From: Caenorhabditis elegans | Lineage: Eukaryota; Nematoda; Chromadorea; Rhabditida; Rhabditidae | Direction of reading: 5' to 3' | Length of the DNA: 64,000 nucleotides | Assembly (NCBI RefSeq): GCF_000002985.6 | Contig: NC_003283.11 | Coordinates: 20,399,501-20,463,500, forward strand | Shown: positions 48,162-57,727 of the stretch, in pieces | Position numbering within the stretch: the first letter of the stretch is position 1 | How the letters are laid out: every line of letters begins with the position of its first letter | Notes under the pieces: generated by a model | Told to the model about the DNA's origin: nothing | What the model saw: the letters and a program-made list of their open reading frames with translations, nothing else | Databases searched by the model: none | Made by a program: the position numbers and the translations under genes

Positions 48162-48829
48162 TTTTTGAAAAAAAATATAGAAAAACCAATTAGTTTGGCC
48201 TTTAAACGCAAAAATTTCAAAAATGACGTCACAGATTTGCGCGGGATTTTTTTTGAAAAAATCATAAAAAGTTTAGAAAATTAAAATGTTTTTAAATTCG
48301 GTATATTGGGACTGTATTCTGTCATTTAGGGCAAAAAAACCCACAGACGCTACTCCACCATTAAAAATTCCTTTAAAAAATTCAGAACTCTTCCCAAAAA
48401 TTAGAAAAAATTTTGTTAAGAATTCTACAAATATTTTCAAATTTTCTGAAATTTTACACCTTTTCTTGACTTGACTATTATTATTGAAAATTCCTGGGCC
48501 TGCTTAAACTTTCATCAAGTTTCTCTAAATTAGTATTAACATTTCTCTAATCATTGACAATTTCCTGAAAGGTTTTTTGATTCTATAAAACATACCGCAA
48601 TGCTTTTGAGATTTTTGTAATATCATCGAATAATTTTCAAATATTCCCTGAAATTTTTTGAAATGAATTGGAAATTGCGTTTTTGAAATTTTCTCAAATG
48701 GCTCTGAAATGCTTTCTGAACTTTTTTGAAATTGATTGGAAATGGCTGAATTTTTTGGAATTCTCTGAGATTTTAGCAAAATAAGCAAATTTATATCCAA
48801 AATTTTTTTTCTAGAAACATGTAGCAAAT

Positions 48830-49042
48830 ATGATATTTTTTGAACACATAAAAGCATTGGAAAAAGTAAAAAAATCAAAAATTATGAAAGAGTTGGGGTT
48901 TGATGAACTGACTCCACTTGAACTGTTGATGAAACAAGATTTGTGTTGCGAGCGTCGATGTAATCCAAATCTGGGCAGTCAATTGATAGGGGTGTTCTGG
49001 AAACAAAAAATGGATTCTGGAAGTTTGAAATTTGAAATTTAG
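48830..49042 (+). CDS. Possible small ORF or exon, unknown
   Basis: A 70-codon frame with a natural-looking middle: MKELGFDELTPLELLMKQD then LCCERRCNPNLGSQLIGVF. It is flanked by AT-rich repetitive DNA, with no clear acceptor or donor and no family I recognise. It may be a fragment of a degenerate gene or chance. Confidence 0.2.
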   Translation: MIFFEHIKALEKVKKSKIMKELGFDELTPLELLMKQDLCCERRCNPNLGSQLIGVFWKQKMDSGSLKFEI

Positions 49043-49699
49043 AGCTGGAAATCGGAATTTACGTTAAAATTATCCCTAGACCACACTCGGCATCAAACGA
49101 TATTGTCCATAAAATTTCAAAAAAAGTTTGTTTGAAATAATAAATTTTGACAAAAAAATCAATGTGATTTTGGATCCTAGGTTGCTACATAGTTTCTACA
49201 ATCCCCCCTAACTATAATTTTCAAAATTTTCAGTGCAAAATGTCGTAAAATCAGGTGTCCCGGGTTACTACTGTACTTGATTTCCTAGAGTTTTGAACAA
49301 AGTTTTTGGAACTTAAGAGTTATATGTATTTTGCCACGCGGAGTTCGAATTTCTACTAAAATTTTGAGTATTCGAATTTTTTATAGTTTTCAGAAGTAAA
49401 AAATTATAAATTTCAATTCAAAAATACTCTACTGTAGTTTTGTGTCCGGGTTACTGTAGTTTGGTATTTCCCTACCAGACACCAAATTTCAAGTGGGTTT
49501 GCACTAAAATTCAGAAATTTTGGGAATAGGTGCAGTTTGTCACGTGGAATCAAAATTTCAAATCAGAATCCAAATATTTTGAAGTTGTCATACTTTTCAA
49601 CTCTCAAAAGTTTTGAATATATTTTTAAAACTGAAAATTTTGAATTCAGCGCCCATAGATTGCCCTATAAACATAGCTTAAACACCAAAAAAAAAGTAT

Positions 49700-49770
49700 G
49701 ACCACAGTGCGGACTCGAACCCCGGTCTTCTGATTGGTGGTAATGGAAAATCCTACTGAGACATTTGGGC
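49700..49770 (-). repeat. tRNA-like dispersed element, copy 1
   Basis: Minus strand reads from GCCCAAATGTCTCAGTAGGA to CGCACTGTGGTC, with B box GGGTTCGAGTCC. The A box is damaged (ATGTCTCAGTAGG). Confidence 0.6.
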
Positions 49771-50245
49771 GAAATTTTGAAAAATTCTGAATTTGTGTAA
49801 TTTTGGGTCTTTAATGCTATGGGAAAAATATTTCCAAAAAAGGAATTTTCAGTCTTTCAATCTCAATAACTTTTAACTTTGAGTTGAAATTCAATATACT
49901 CATTCTAAATCAGGGGTGCAAATTCGGCAAACCGGCAATTTTCCGGTTTGCCGATTTGCGGTCATATTAGGTATTAATATATTTAATTCTATGGGTAAAA
50001 TATTTCTGAAAATTGAAATTTCAGCTTTTCACTCTTAATCATTTTTAAAATTGAGGCGAAATTCAAAATCCTCACTCTAAATTACCCCTATTCCCCAATT
50101 TTAAGGTTTTGGTCTTTTTTTTAATTTCGTGAAATCTAGTATTCTGGATTACTGTAGCTTGATATTTGAGTGCCATACATCAGATTTGACGAGATTTTGC
50201 ACAAAATAAATTTTCAATTTTCGGTCTAATTTTAGCAATAAAAAC

Positions 50246-50459
50246 TCACTTGTCTCTATGCTGAGTAACCATAACCTGTGGAATATTGCTCAATTTTCTT
50301 CGTTTTTCCTTTCGTCTGCAGCAACCACAACTCATTGTGCAGTACATCAAAATTAAGGCGATTAAGGCGAAAAATACGACTGTGGCCGAGAAAATAATGA
50401 GCACAAGGTTGAATTCGTCCACGTCCAGCCCATATTCTGGGTACATTGCTTGTGCTGGA
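50246..50459 (-). CDS. Single-pass membrane protein, terminal exon or small gene
   Basis: An exon with acceptor CTTTTATAG at 50460 encodes PAQAMYPEYGLDVDEFN, a strong membrane segment (LVLIIFSATVVFFALIALIL), a cysteine cluster (MSCGCC), a basic stretch RRKEKRRK and a short tail ending at TGA (50246-50248). The basic and cysteine residues directly after the hydrophobic stretch fit a type I topology with a palmitoylated cytoplasmic edge; this is inference. PAQA before MYPEYG could end a signal peptide coded by an upstream exon, but I found no in-phase (phase 2) exon. The alternative is a 66-residue protein starting at 50446. No family recognised. Confidence 0.45.
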
Positions 50460-50709
50460 CTATAAAAAGGTTTTGTGGGCGAATTTGTGAAGAAAATTTT
50501 AAAAAGTAGAATAATTGGGATTTAATAGTAAGTTTAAAGAAATACAAAAAAAATTGTGAAAATTTCGATTTTTTTTCAATTTTTATCAACAAAAAAAAAG
50601 ACTAAAATTAAAGCGTTCAATATTAGTTACAAAAAAAGTTAAAGCATACAAAATCACGAAAAATTCCAAGAATAATGTCTGTGACAATTTCCGGCATTTT
50701 CGAAATTTC

Positions 50710-50780
50710 GCTCAAATGGCTCAGTGGGATTTTCCAGAACTACAAAGCAGAAGACCGGGGTTCGAGTCCACACGGTGGTC
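50710..50780 (+). repeat. tRNA-like dispersed element, copy 2
   Basis: A box TGGCTCAGTGG and B box GGGGTTCGAGTCC at tRNA-like spacing, ending CACACGGTGGTC. The anticodon arm is not foldable. Confidence 0.65.
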
Positions 50781-52036
50781 GATTTTTTTTTCGTTGCTTG
50801 TTAGGTAATAAAAAGTGCTGAATCTGAATTTTAAAGGTTTAAAGCTCAAAAATTGTTAGAAATTGGGATTTCAGACATAGATAATAGCTTAAGTCTGAAT
50901 CTTGTTAAAATTCGAAATTGTAGGTTTTTTTGCAATTTTTTTAAAATGAAATTTTTACCAAAAAGATTTTGAGCATGCAAAAAAAAATTGAAACTCAAAT
51001 TTCAAAACTCTGGGAAAAATTGAAACAGCGGAAAAACCCCAAATTTCAAAAAAAATTTCACAAAAAAACGAAGAAAAGTTCCTCCAGTTTAACCTAATAA
51101 GATATTTCACCAAAAATGAGTTTGTTCTTCGCTCTTTTTTCGTTTTCTTCTTCCCCATCCAAAAATTTCACCAAAAAAAGAGTGCAAGTCAAAAATGTCA
51201 TTCAAAGTTGTTTGCAAGAAGCAATTCCCATGAGGTTCAACTAAAAATGTACCGGATTTTACTTGGAACGCACTTGAAAGAAAAATAAAATCGGAAAAAA
51301 TCAATATTTTTCAATAAAAATAAGTAATTTGGAAAATCTGACAAGCTCAAAGAGCTCAAAACTTGATGAAAATACTTCAAATTTCAAAAATTTGAATTGT
51401 ATCGTCAAATTAGTCGGATGGCCCAATTTTCAAACGTTAGTGCAAAATTCTGTCAAAATCGGTGTTGGGTACGCAAACACCAAGCTACAGTAACCCAAGA
51501 AAATAGATTTGACCACATTTTCCATAGTAATCTTGAAATACTGCGGGCAGGGGTAATTTAGGGCAAGGGTGGGCGGCAAACGATTCCGGCAAATCGGCAA
51601 ACTGCTGGAATTGCCGATTTGTCGAATTTGCCAGAAAAACGGGGAATGCCGGAAATTTTCTGCAAATTGTGGTTTTGCACATTTTTTTTGGGAATTTCAG
51701 ATTTTTAATTATAATCGGGAAAAAATTAAAAAGGGCACAGGTTTAAGTGTTTTCGTCTTTTGAAAAAAAAATCCTCTAAACATTCCCCGCAAATCTGATA
51801 TCCGGCAAACGACAAATTGGCAATTTGCCGGAATTGAAAACTTCCGACAAATCGGCAAACCGGAAAATTGCCGGTTTGCCGAATTCGCACCCCTGATTTA
51901 GCATGAGTATATTGAATTTCGACTCAAAGCTAAAAGTTATTGAGATTGAAAGGCTGAAATTTCCTTTTTTTGAAATGTTTTTTCCAATAGAATCAAAGGC
52001 CCAAAATTACACAAATTCAGCATTTTTCAAAATTTT

Positions 52037-52107
52037 GCCCGAATGGCTCAGTAGGATTTTCCACAACCACCAATCAAAAGACCGGGGTTCAAGTCCGCAC
52101 TGTGGTC
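52037..52107 (+). repeat. tRNA-like dispersed element, copy 3
   Basis: GCCCGAATGGCTCAGTAGGA carries the A box. GGGGTTCAAGTCCGCACTGT carries the B box and the family 3' end GGTC. Confidence 0.65.
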
Positions 52108-52633
52108 AAAGTTTTTTCTTGGTTTTTAAGCTACGTTCATAGGGCATAGGGTAATTGATGGGTCTAAATTCAAAATTTCAAGTTTCAAAGTTCAAAAATG
52201 ACTTTAAAGTTCGATCTTGACCTCTTAAAATTTAGAAAAAAAAACAGTGGAAGAAAAGAATGGGGAAGAACATTTTGAAATTCTCAGATTACCGCAAACC
52301 TTTTTGCCGTCTCTCTGCGTGTGTGTGTATGCCGGCGGTAAGAGGTAAAAATGATCAGCACAAAAAGAGCAAACATTCTCGGGTTCTTCTTGTGCTCCGA
52401 GCCTCTTCCCACAACTTTTCCTATTTCTCTATCTCTGTAGTAAAGGTATCACACGGCAGATAGTGTGACAGATTGAGAGATCAAAAACTGGGCAACAGTT
52501 GGCTCCGGCTCGGTGAGAAAATCGAGAGAAAATCAGGAGAGATGTCGGCACCCACCTCGAATTTTTAATCACTTTTTTAGTGGTTTTACACATTGCAAAA
52601 GACGTGGAAAACTATGGGAAAATAAAAAGTTTT

Positions 52634-52697
52634 GATGCAAACTCGAACCCCGGTCTTGTGATAGGAAGTTTTGGAAAATCCCACTGAGCCATTCGAA
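52634..52697 (-). repeat. tRNA-like dispersed element, copy 4
   Basis: Minus strand: CGAATGGCTCAGTGGGATTT (A box) and CGGGGTTCGAGTTTGCATC (B box, variant end). Confidence 0.6.
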
Positions 52698-52823
52698 TAA
52701 AGATTTTCAAAAGTGATGAAAAACGATTTTTAATTGCTTGTAAGCTCAAAAAATTTTAGAATTTAAACTCAGCATCTCGCAATTACTTTACTAACCATTT
52801 CAAAACAATGAAAAAAAAGTTTC

Positions 52824-52894
52824 GACCACAGTGCGGACTCGAACCGCGGCCTTGTGATTGGAAGTTCTGAAAAATCCCACTGAGCCATTTACCC
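52824..52894 (-). repeat. tRNA-like dispersed element, copy 5
   Basis: Minus strand: AAATGGCTCAGTGGGATTTT and GCGGTTCGAGTCCGCACTGT, ending GGTC. Confidence 0.65.
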
Positions 52895-53019
52895 AAAATT
52901 TTCCGAAAATGCGTCAAAATTCCAAAAAATAGCGAAAAACTAGTTTACACATGTTTTCTAACTTTATAATTCGAACACAACACACTGAAATTGCCTTAGC
53001 CCTGCCGAGAAAAAATATT

Positions 53020-53090
53020 CCCCACAGCGCGGGCTCGAACCCCGGTATTCTGATTGGTAGTTCTGGAAAAACCCATTGCGCCATTCGGGC
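53020..53090 (-). repeat. tRNA-like dispersed element, copy 6
   Basis: Minus strand: GCCCGAATGGCGCAATGGGT (A box mutated) and GGGGTTCGAGCCCGCGCTGT. Confidence 0.6.
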
Positions 53091-53348
53091 AAAAATTTGA
53101 AAAATGCTCAGACTTCACCGAAGTTGAATTCTTGAATAAGTTTTCAGATTAAAAGTTTATTGAACAAGAAAAAATTGAATTACAAAATAAAAAGAAAAAT
53201 TAAAATATCAGGTCGTAGTAAAGGAAGTTCAAGAACTAATAATAATTAAATATTTTCAGAAGAAGCTATTTTTTGGAATTTTGAAGCATTTTCGGAAAAT
53301 TTTGGGTAAATGGCTCAGTGGGGTTTTTCAGAGGATTTTTTTTTCTAA

Positions 53349-53412
53349 ATTCCCGCGATTCTCGTAGACTTACGTAGATCAAACCAAGATGGGACACTCT
53401 AAAACCACGTGA
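53349..53412. mobile_element. Half copy of palindromic element A
   Basis: ATTCCCGCGATTCTCGTAG, TACGTAGATCAAACCAAGAT and GGGACACTCTAAAACCACGT match the right end of element A. The left half is missing. Just before it (53303-53333) is the A-box half of a tRNA-like element, so the junction may mark an insertion or deletion. Confidence 0.6.
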
Positions 53413-53498
53413 TTTTGGAAAAGAAAGTTCTACTTGTTTTGTCTGTTTTTATGTTGTTTAAAACAGTTTGTTTCTTTGCCTGTATCAATAATACTTAC

Positions 53499-53685
53499 GT
53501 TCTCCGGCTCACCTTTAATTTCAGCCTCGATTTCAGTTTTATCGAAATCAAATTCATCCGCGTACTGGCCAAGCTGTAAATTTTAATTTTAATCTTCAAC
53601 TTCAAAATTTAAAAAAAAATTAAAATTTACTTTCAACATTTGTTGGAGTGCCTCAAACTTCTTATCTGTCTCCTCCTCGGTCATG
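53499..53685 (-). pseudogene. Orphan two-exon copy of the zinc-finger gene 5' module
   Basis: Exon 53631-53685 (acceptor TTTTTCAG) encodes MTEEETDKKFEALQQMLK. Exon 53499-53573 encodes LGQYADEFDFDKTEIEAEIK then GEPEN, with a GTAAGT donor. It parallels the first visible exons of the zinc-finger gene at 59154-62424 (KEEEIHGTIEELQKMLN, then NGLYTDEFVFDKT) with the same entry phase 2 and the same exon split. No finger exons follow to the left. It may be a partial duplicate, a small gene in its own right, or the visible part of a gene whose other exons I missed. Confidence 0.5.
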
Positions 53686-54710
53686 CTGAAAAATCTTGTT
53701 TTTTTGCTAAACTTGTAACAAAATGTTTATTTGAAAAATATATATCCGTGCTGAACGGCAAGTTTGGCAAATTAGCCGCACATCCCTGATTAATACCCAT
53801 TCTGCAAAAAAAAAAAATTAATACCCATTCTGCAAAAAACATTGCAAATTAACTGTGCTTGTAAGTTTAACCAATGTTCTTCCAAAATTTGTTTTCCGCT
53901 TGCCTTTTCTACTTTTTGCTTAAATATACTAAATCTGGTTCAAAACCACCAAATTTCATAATGAGACTTCACAAAAAATACCCAAGAAATATTTATTGGC
54001 TGCTAAAAATTTCGAAAAAAAGAGCCAAATTTTATCCACTTTACCTTGTCGCAGCAACTGGAATTTAACTTTTCTGATATTATCACCCTTTAATCCATAT
54101 TTTGGTAATTTATCTCGCGTAAATTCGTTGATTGAGACAATGTTTAGTCCAAATTTCTAGTTCAAAAATTTTTGGAAACAAAATCAATAGTTTTGGCCAG
54201 AATTATACTGTAAAATTTTTGACGTGTGCGGCAAATTTTAAAATTTGCCAAACTCGGCAAATTTGACAAATCCTTTTTTTTTTGAAATTTGCCGTGCTCG
54301 ACAAACGGCAAATTTGGCGAGTTTGCCGCACACCCCTGGTCGGCTTGTGCGACCCCTCATATAAATTTACGGGTTATAGGAAGCCCCACCTATAGTGTGA
54401 CGTAACTAGGCTCCGCCCATTGATGACGTAGTCTAACGGAAGTAAAATTTTTTTATATACATATATGAGTAATTATATTAATGACTTACCTGTCGAATGT
54501 CAACAACTTAGTCAGAAGTGATAGTTATCTATCAGACACGCGGATAAGCTGGTCACGAATTTTCCCGTTATCCCCTAGCGAGATGATGTTCAACGTCTAT
54601 CATTACTGCTGTAACTGTGACTCAACACCGCCACGTGACTTCCTTCTTTGTCCTCGTTTTCTTCCTTCTATTAAACTTTAGCTTCTCATTTGACTTTTCT
54701 TTTCATCGTT
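53686..54710. other. Intergenic region between the orphan module and the chemoreceptor gene
   Basis: AT-rich, with an exact duplicate of TTAATACCCATTCTGCAAAA at 53791 and 53818, GGCAAATTTGCC-type minisatellite units (54230-54335), and a GC-richer stretch (54345-54440) with GGCTCCGCCCATTGATGACG. The promoter of the plus-strand chemoreceptor gene should lie in the final few hundred bases. Confidence 0.55.
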
Positions 54711-56933
54711 ATGGACACCCTTTACCACGTATTCCATATCTACTGGCCAGTGTTTTTCGTCATCTGTTCTATATTATACTTCACCATGTATATTCTTATC
54801 TACAACTTCACTACGAAGATTTTGAAGCCCATGAGAATCTTTCTCTACTCTTCCAATGCTGCAATGATGTCCTCAATTGCGATGGCGTTTGCTACACAAG
54901 CTAGGTAAATTGGAAAATTGTACGCAATTGAATTGAATTAAAATTTCAGAAAAGTCTATAACACGGAGTCCATTGCACTTTTGGCTGATGGGTTCTGCAA
55001 GTACATTGGACCCAGCGTTTGTCAGCACTGCTATAATTTGTGGACGGTTAGCTTTTTTGGGAACTGAGATTTCTAACTTGGAACGAGCTTGTTTTTTTTT
55101 TTGCGAATGGCTCAAACCCGCGGGCGATCCAAGTTGAAGCCGGCTCAGATCTTGAGTTTCTTGTTTAGTTGAAAGTTCCGTGACTGAAAATCCTAAGATC
55201 CAGTGCCAATTTCTACGTTATCACTGTTCAAAACTGGGTTTGCGGAAAATATAAAAATTTGCCGAGCTCGGCGATTTCGGCAAAATTTTTTTTTCAATAT
55301 TTGCCAAGCTCAGCAAACTCGGCAAATTTAGGAAATTTGCCGTTCTGAGCAAACTCCGAAAAAGTTCGGAAATGTTCTGATATTTCTGGGAGTACCAAAA
55401 CTATGTACTTTATTTTCAGGCACAAGTTTGATTTTTAAATAACTTCAGTGTGGTAGCCCTACATGCAATTCAAAATAACTCGCTTTAATGCTATTTTACT
55501 ATAATTTTTTTAATACAAAATCAATATTTTCGGGCAAATTTTTTCATATCCAATATTTTTTATGTCCCACGAACTCGGCAAACACCGGCAAAAAGTTCGG
55601 CAATTGGTAAACTCGGAAAAGTTTTCACACATTTCTCGTTTTAAGTACAATTTTTGTAGATAAGTTGTTGTAATTTTTTCGGAAAAAATTAAATTGCCAA
55701 TTTGAGAAAACAGACAATTCATATTTCAGACTTTCGGAATAGCAGCATGCATGATTAACCTGCACATGCTCTACTATCGCACCATGTGCCTCAAGCATTT
55801 GAACCCAAAAACGGCTGAGAAATGGACCTTGATGTACTCAGTGCATTACATATTCCCAATAGCTTATCAAGTACTTTTCCTGCCCTTTTCTAACGTTAAT
55901 GTCATATTTTAGATTCTAATGCTCATTCCCTCGTCAAGCAACGCGGAAGTCCACATTGAAACTCTTCAACTTCACCCAGAATACGACTACACACCATACT
56001 TGGACTTTGGCGGTTACACTTTTGCACAAAGAATCTATGTAGAGAAGACAGCACTGTTCCTGATTGCTGCAACATTTTACTATCCAATAGTTGGAAGTTA
56101 CTGGAGATACCAGGCGATGAAAATCTTGAAGACCCACTCATCATCGAATACGTCAAAGGGCACGCTTGTTTTGTTAAGGTTCTTGATCAAGGTAACTGTG
56201 ACATGAAAAAGGTTTGAATAAAGGCTTCGAGCCTAGGCCTTCCACGAGGACGCTACTCTCGCCGATCCGCACCACACAACGCCTCACACGAACCACCACA
56301 CGGCAGCTTCTCATACATCACACAAATATAGTGACGGGCGGACCTGTGCAGCGTCGGCCGCAGTACACAGAGTGCTATAGGGCAGGAGTGTGCGGACGTG
56401 GTGTACACTATTCACGCCTCGCCTATGTGGGAGGCCTAGACCAGCCAATCTTTGTCTTCGTCGCTTGCTGCTTTTTTTAGCTTGAAATCAATGGCTTGGT
56501 GTCTACACAACATATTGTGATAGGTAGACGTTTTGCAGCGTCCGACAAATTCTGAGTTCCGCACCATTGCGGTGCCCAAATAGAAGACTCATAGGACTAT
56601 AGTCTAAATTTAATTTTTAGGGACTGAATTTTCAAATTCTTCTTCCAATGATCAGCTATATCCCAACTACTTCTATTTATGTATTCAACAAAGTTATAGG
56701 TAAGCCTGCATATGTCCGCTCAACTATGTTCCAAAGTTTCAGGCGCGCAATTCTCCTTGTCCCAATACACAGTCACATTTCTCGGCACCATTCCGTGCGT
56801 TCTCGACCCGTTTGTTCAAATCTACTTCATAACTCCTTACCGGGAAGCGGTTCGGAAACTATTCAACCGCAAGCCACGCGTAGTGGATACTGCTAATGTT
56901 AGTGTTAGTAGAGTGTCACGAATTACTTCTTGA
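54711..56933 (+). CDS. Seven-transmembrane chemoreceptor, srd-type
   Basis: Six exons (54711-54904, 54950-55046, 55730-55870, 55913-56191, 56621-56699, 56743-56933) join in frame to 326 residues ending at TGA 56931-56933. The start MDTLYHVFHIYWPVFF leads straight into the first membrane segment. Srd-type marks known from the nematode chemoreceptor superfamily are visible: GFCKYIGPSVCQHCYN before TM3, NLHMLYYRTMCLKH after TM3, KGTLVLLRFLIKGLNFQILL across the loop to TM6, and LDPFVQIYFITPYREAVRKL at the end of TM7. The length is typical for the class. Such receptors usually sit on sensory cilia and couple to G proteins; ligand unknown. Intron 2 is about 680 nt and contains a minisatellite; intron 4 (430 nt) contains an unusual GC-rich insert. 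No disabling change seen. The exact srd member is not identified, and a neighbouring class (such as str) is less likely. Confidence 0.88.
56225..56590. other. GC-rich, hairpin-bearing insert in a chemoreceptor intron
   Basis: Intron 4 contains about 360 nt far richer in GC than its surroundings, with a hairpin from GTCTACACAA to TTGTGATAGGTAGAC (about 56503-56530), a second small one (GCACCATTGCGGTGC, about 56560) and a T7 run after GCTTGCTGC (56470-56476). It could be a transposon fragment or a non-coding RNA gene; I do not recognise it. Confidence 0.5.
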
Positions 56934-57352
56934 TTTTTTAAACATGAATGGAACTTTTTTTAATTGATCAATAAAATTTATGATGTCACATCTAGAAATT
57001 GCTTTCAGGCCAAATCACAAAAATAATCCACAAACGTTTTTTTCAGGTGTCATGTTGATTTCAAAAAGGTTTATATTCATGTAAGCATTTTGATACCTTT
57101 TTAAGAATGAGTGAGAAACATTCAATGCAAAACATTTTATTGGTATGTAAAACTTTAGAAAAAAAACAACAAATCGTGATTTAAGAACGAGATTTCAAAG
57201 TGAGAAAAGGGCTTCTGAAAATTGAAATTAAAAAATTTAATTTGAAAAATCTGAAATACCGGAATTAAAGATTTTTGTTAAAAAATTACTAGACCAGTTT
57301 TTGAGAAAATCAAAAAAATTGATAATAAGTATTTTTTGCTCTGCCTTACAAA
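56934..57352. other. 3' flank of the chemoreceptor gene and the micro-ORF
   Basis: AT-rich. AATAAA at 56970 lies 37 nt after the chemoreceptor stop and is a likely poly(A) signal. Nothing coding was seen. Confidence 0.6.
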
Positions 57353-57727
57353 TTATCCGTAGATCCGCACAGGTTGATTTGGGTGACCTTCCGCATTCCG
57401 ATCAAATTCATGATCCTCAAGATCCTCAACTGTCTCGAAATTCTTAGCTGCTAACAGTCTTCTATTTAACTACAAAAAACATTTGAGAAAAAAATTAATT
57501 TGAGAAAAAACGACAAAACTTATTCCTTGGTCTAATAGATTCGACTTTGAGACAGATTTTGAGATGAGAGAGAAAAATTCCAATCAAAAATAATTATTTC
57601 ACAAGCACAAAAAATTTCAAACGTTCAATATTGTTTTGAAAAACAAATGTCTTGGAAGCAAACGGTTTTTCCATAACACAAAAACAGCGAAACTGTTTTT
57701 TTTTCTTACCAAGCAGCATCCATTCAT
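57353..57727 (-). CDS. Two-exon 44-residue small protein
   Basis: Exon 57710-57727 encodes MNGCCL with donor GTAAGA. Exon 57353-57469 (acceptor TTTTTTGTAG) continues in phase 0 as LNRRLLAAKNFETVEDLEDH, EFDRNAEGHPNQPVRIYG and TAA. Composition is strongly non-random for such AT-rich DNA (Glu, Asp, Arg, Asn-rich, no poly-Lys/Phe). The N-terminal cysteine pair could be lipid-modified; there is no hydrophobic signal peptide. No family recognised. It lies between the oppositely oriented chemoreceptor gene and the zinc-finger gene on the same strand. It may be a real micro-protein gene or the 3' end of a larger one. Confidence 0.45.

Larger units (their letters stand above)
48162..50245. other. Mostly non-coding interval with dispersed repeats
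   Basis: Holds AT-rich DNA, fragments of palindromic element C (49230-49280, 49440-49500, 50125-50210), a GCAAACCGGCAATTTTCCGG minisatellite unit (49920-49965) and a tRNA-like element (49700-49770). One plus-strand frame at 48830-49042 is listed separately. Confidence 0.55.
50460..53498. other. Non-coding interval dense in tRNA-like elements
   Basis: No supported gene. It contains five listed tRNA-like copies and one A-box fragment, element C at 51428-51530, GGCAAATCGGCAAAC minisatellite units (51590-51890), a GC-richer stretch at 52290-52550 that looks like 5' flank sequence, and half of palindromic element A at 53349-53412. Confidence 0.55.

Noticed and set aside
51107..51304. Candidate upstream exon (MGKKKTKKERRTNSFL) for the membrane protein exon at 50246-50459
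   Set aside because: Its GTGAAA donor leaves phase 0, whereas the 50459 exon needs phase 2, so they cannot be joined in frame.
49700..53090. Functional tRNA genes
   Set aside because: A and B boxes are present but acceptor and anticodon arms do not pair, and copies share a non-tRNA 3' end (CACTGTGGTC).
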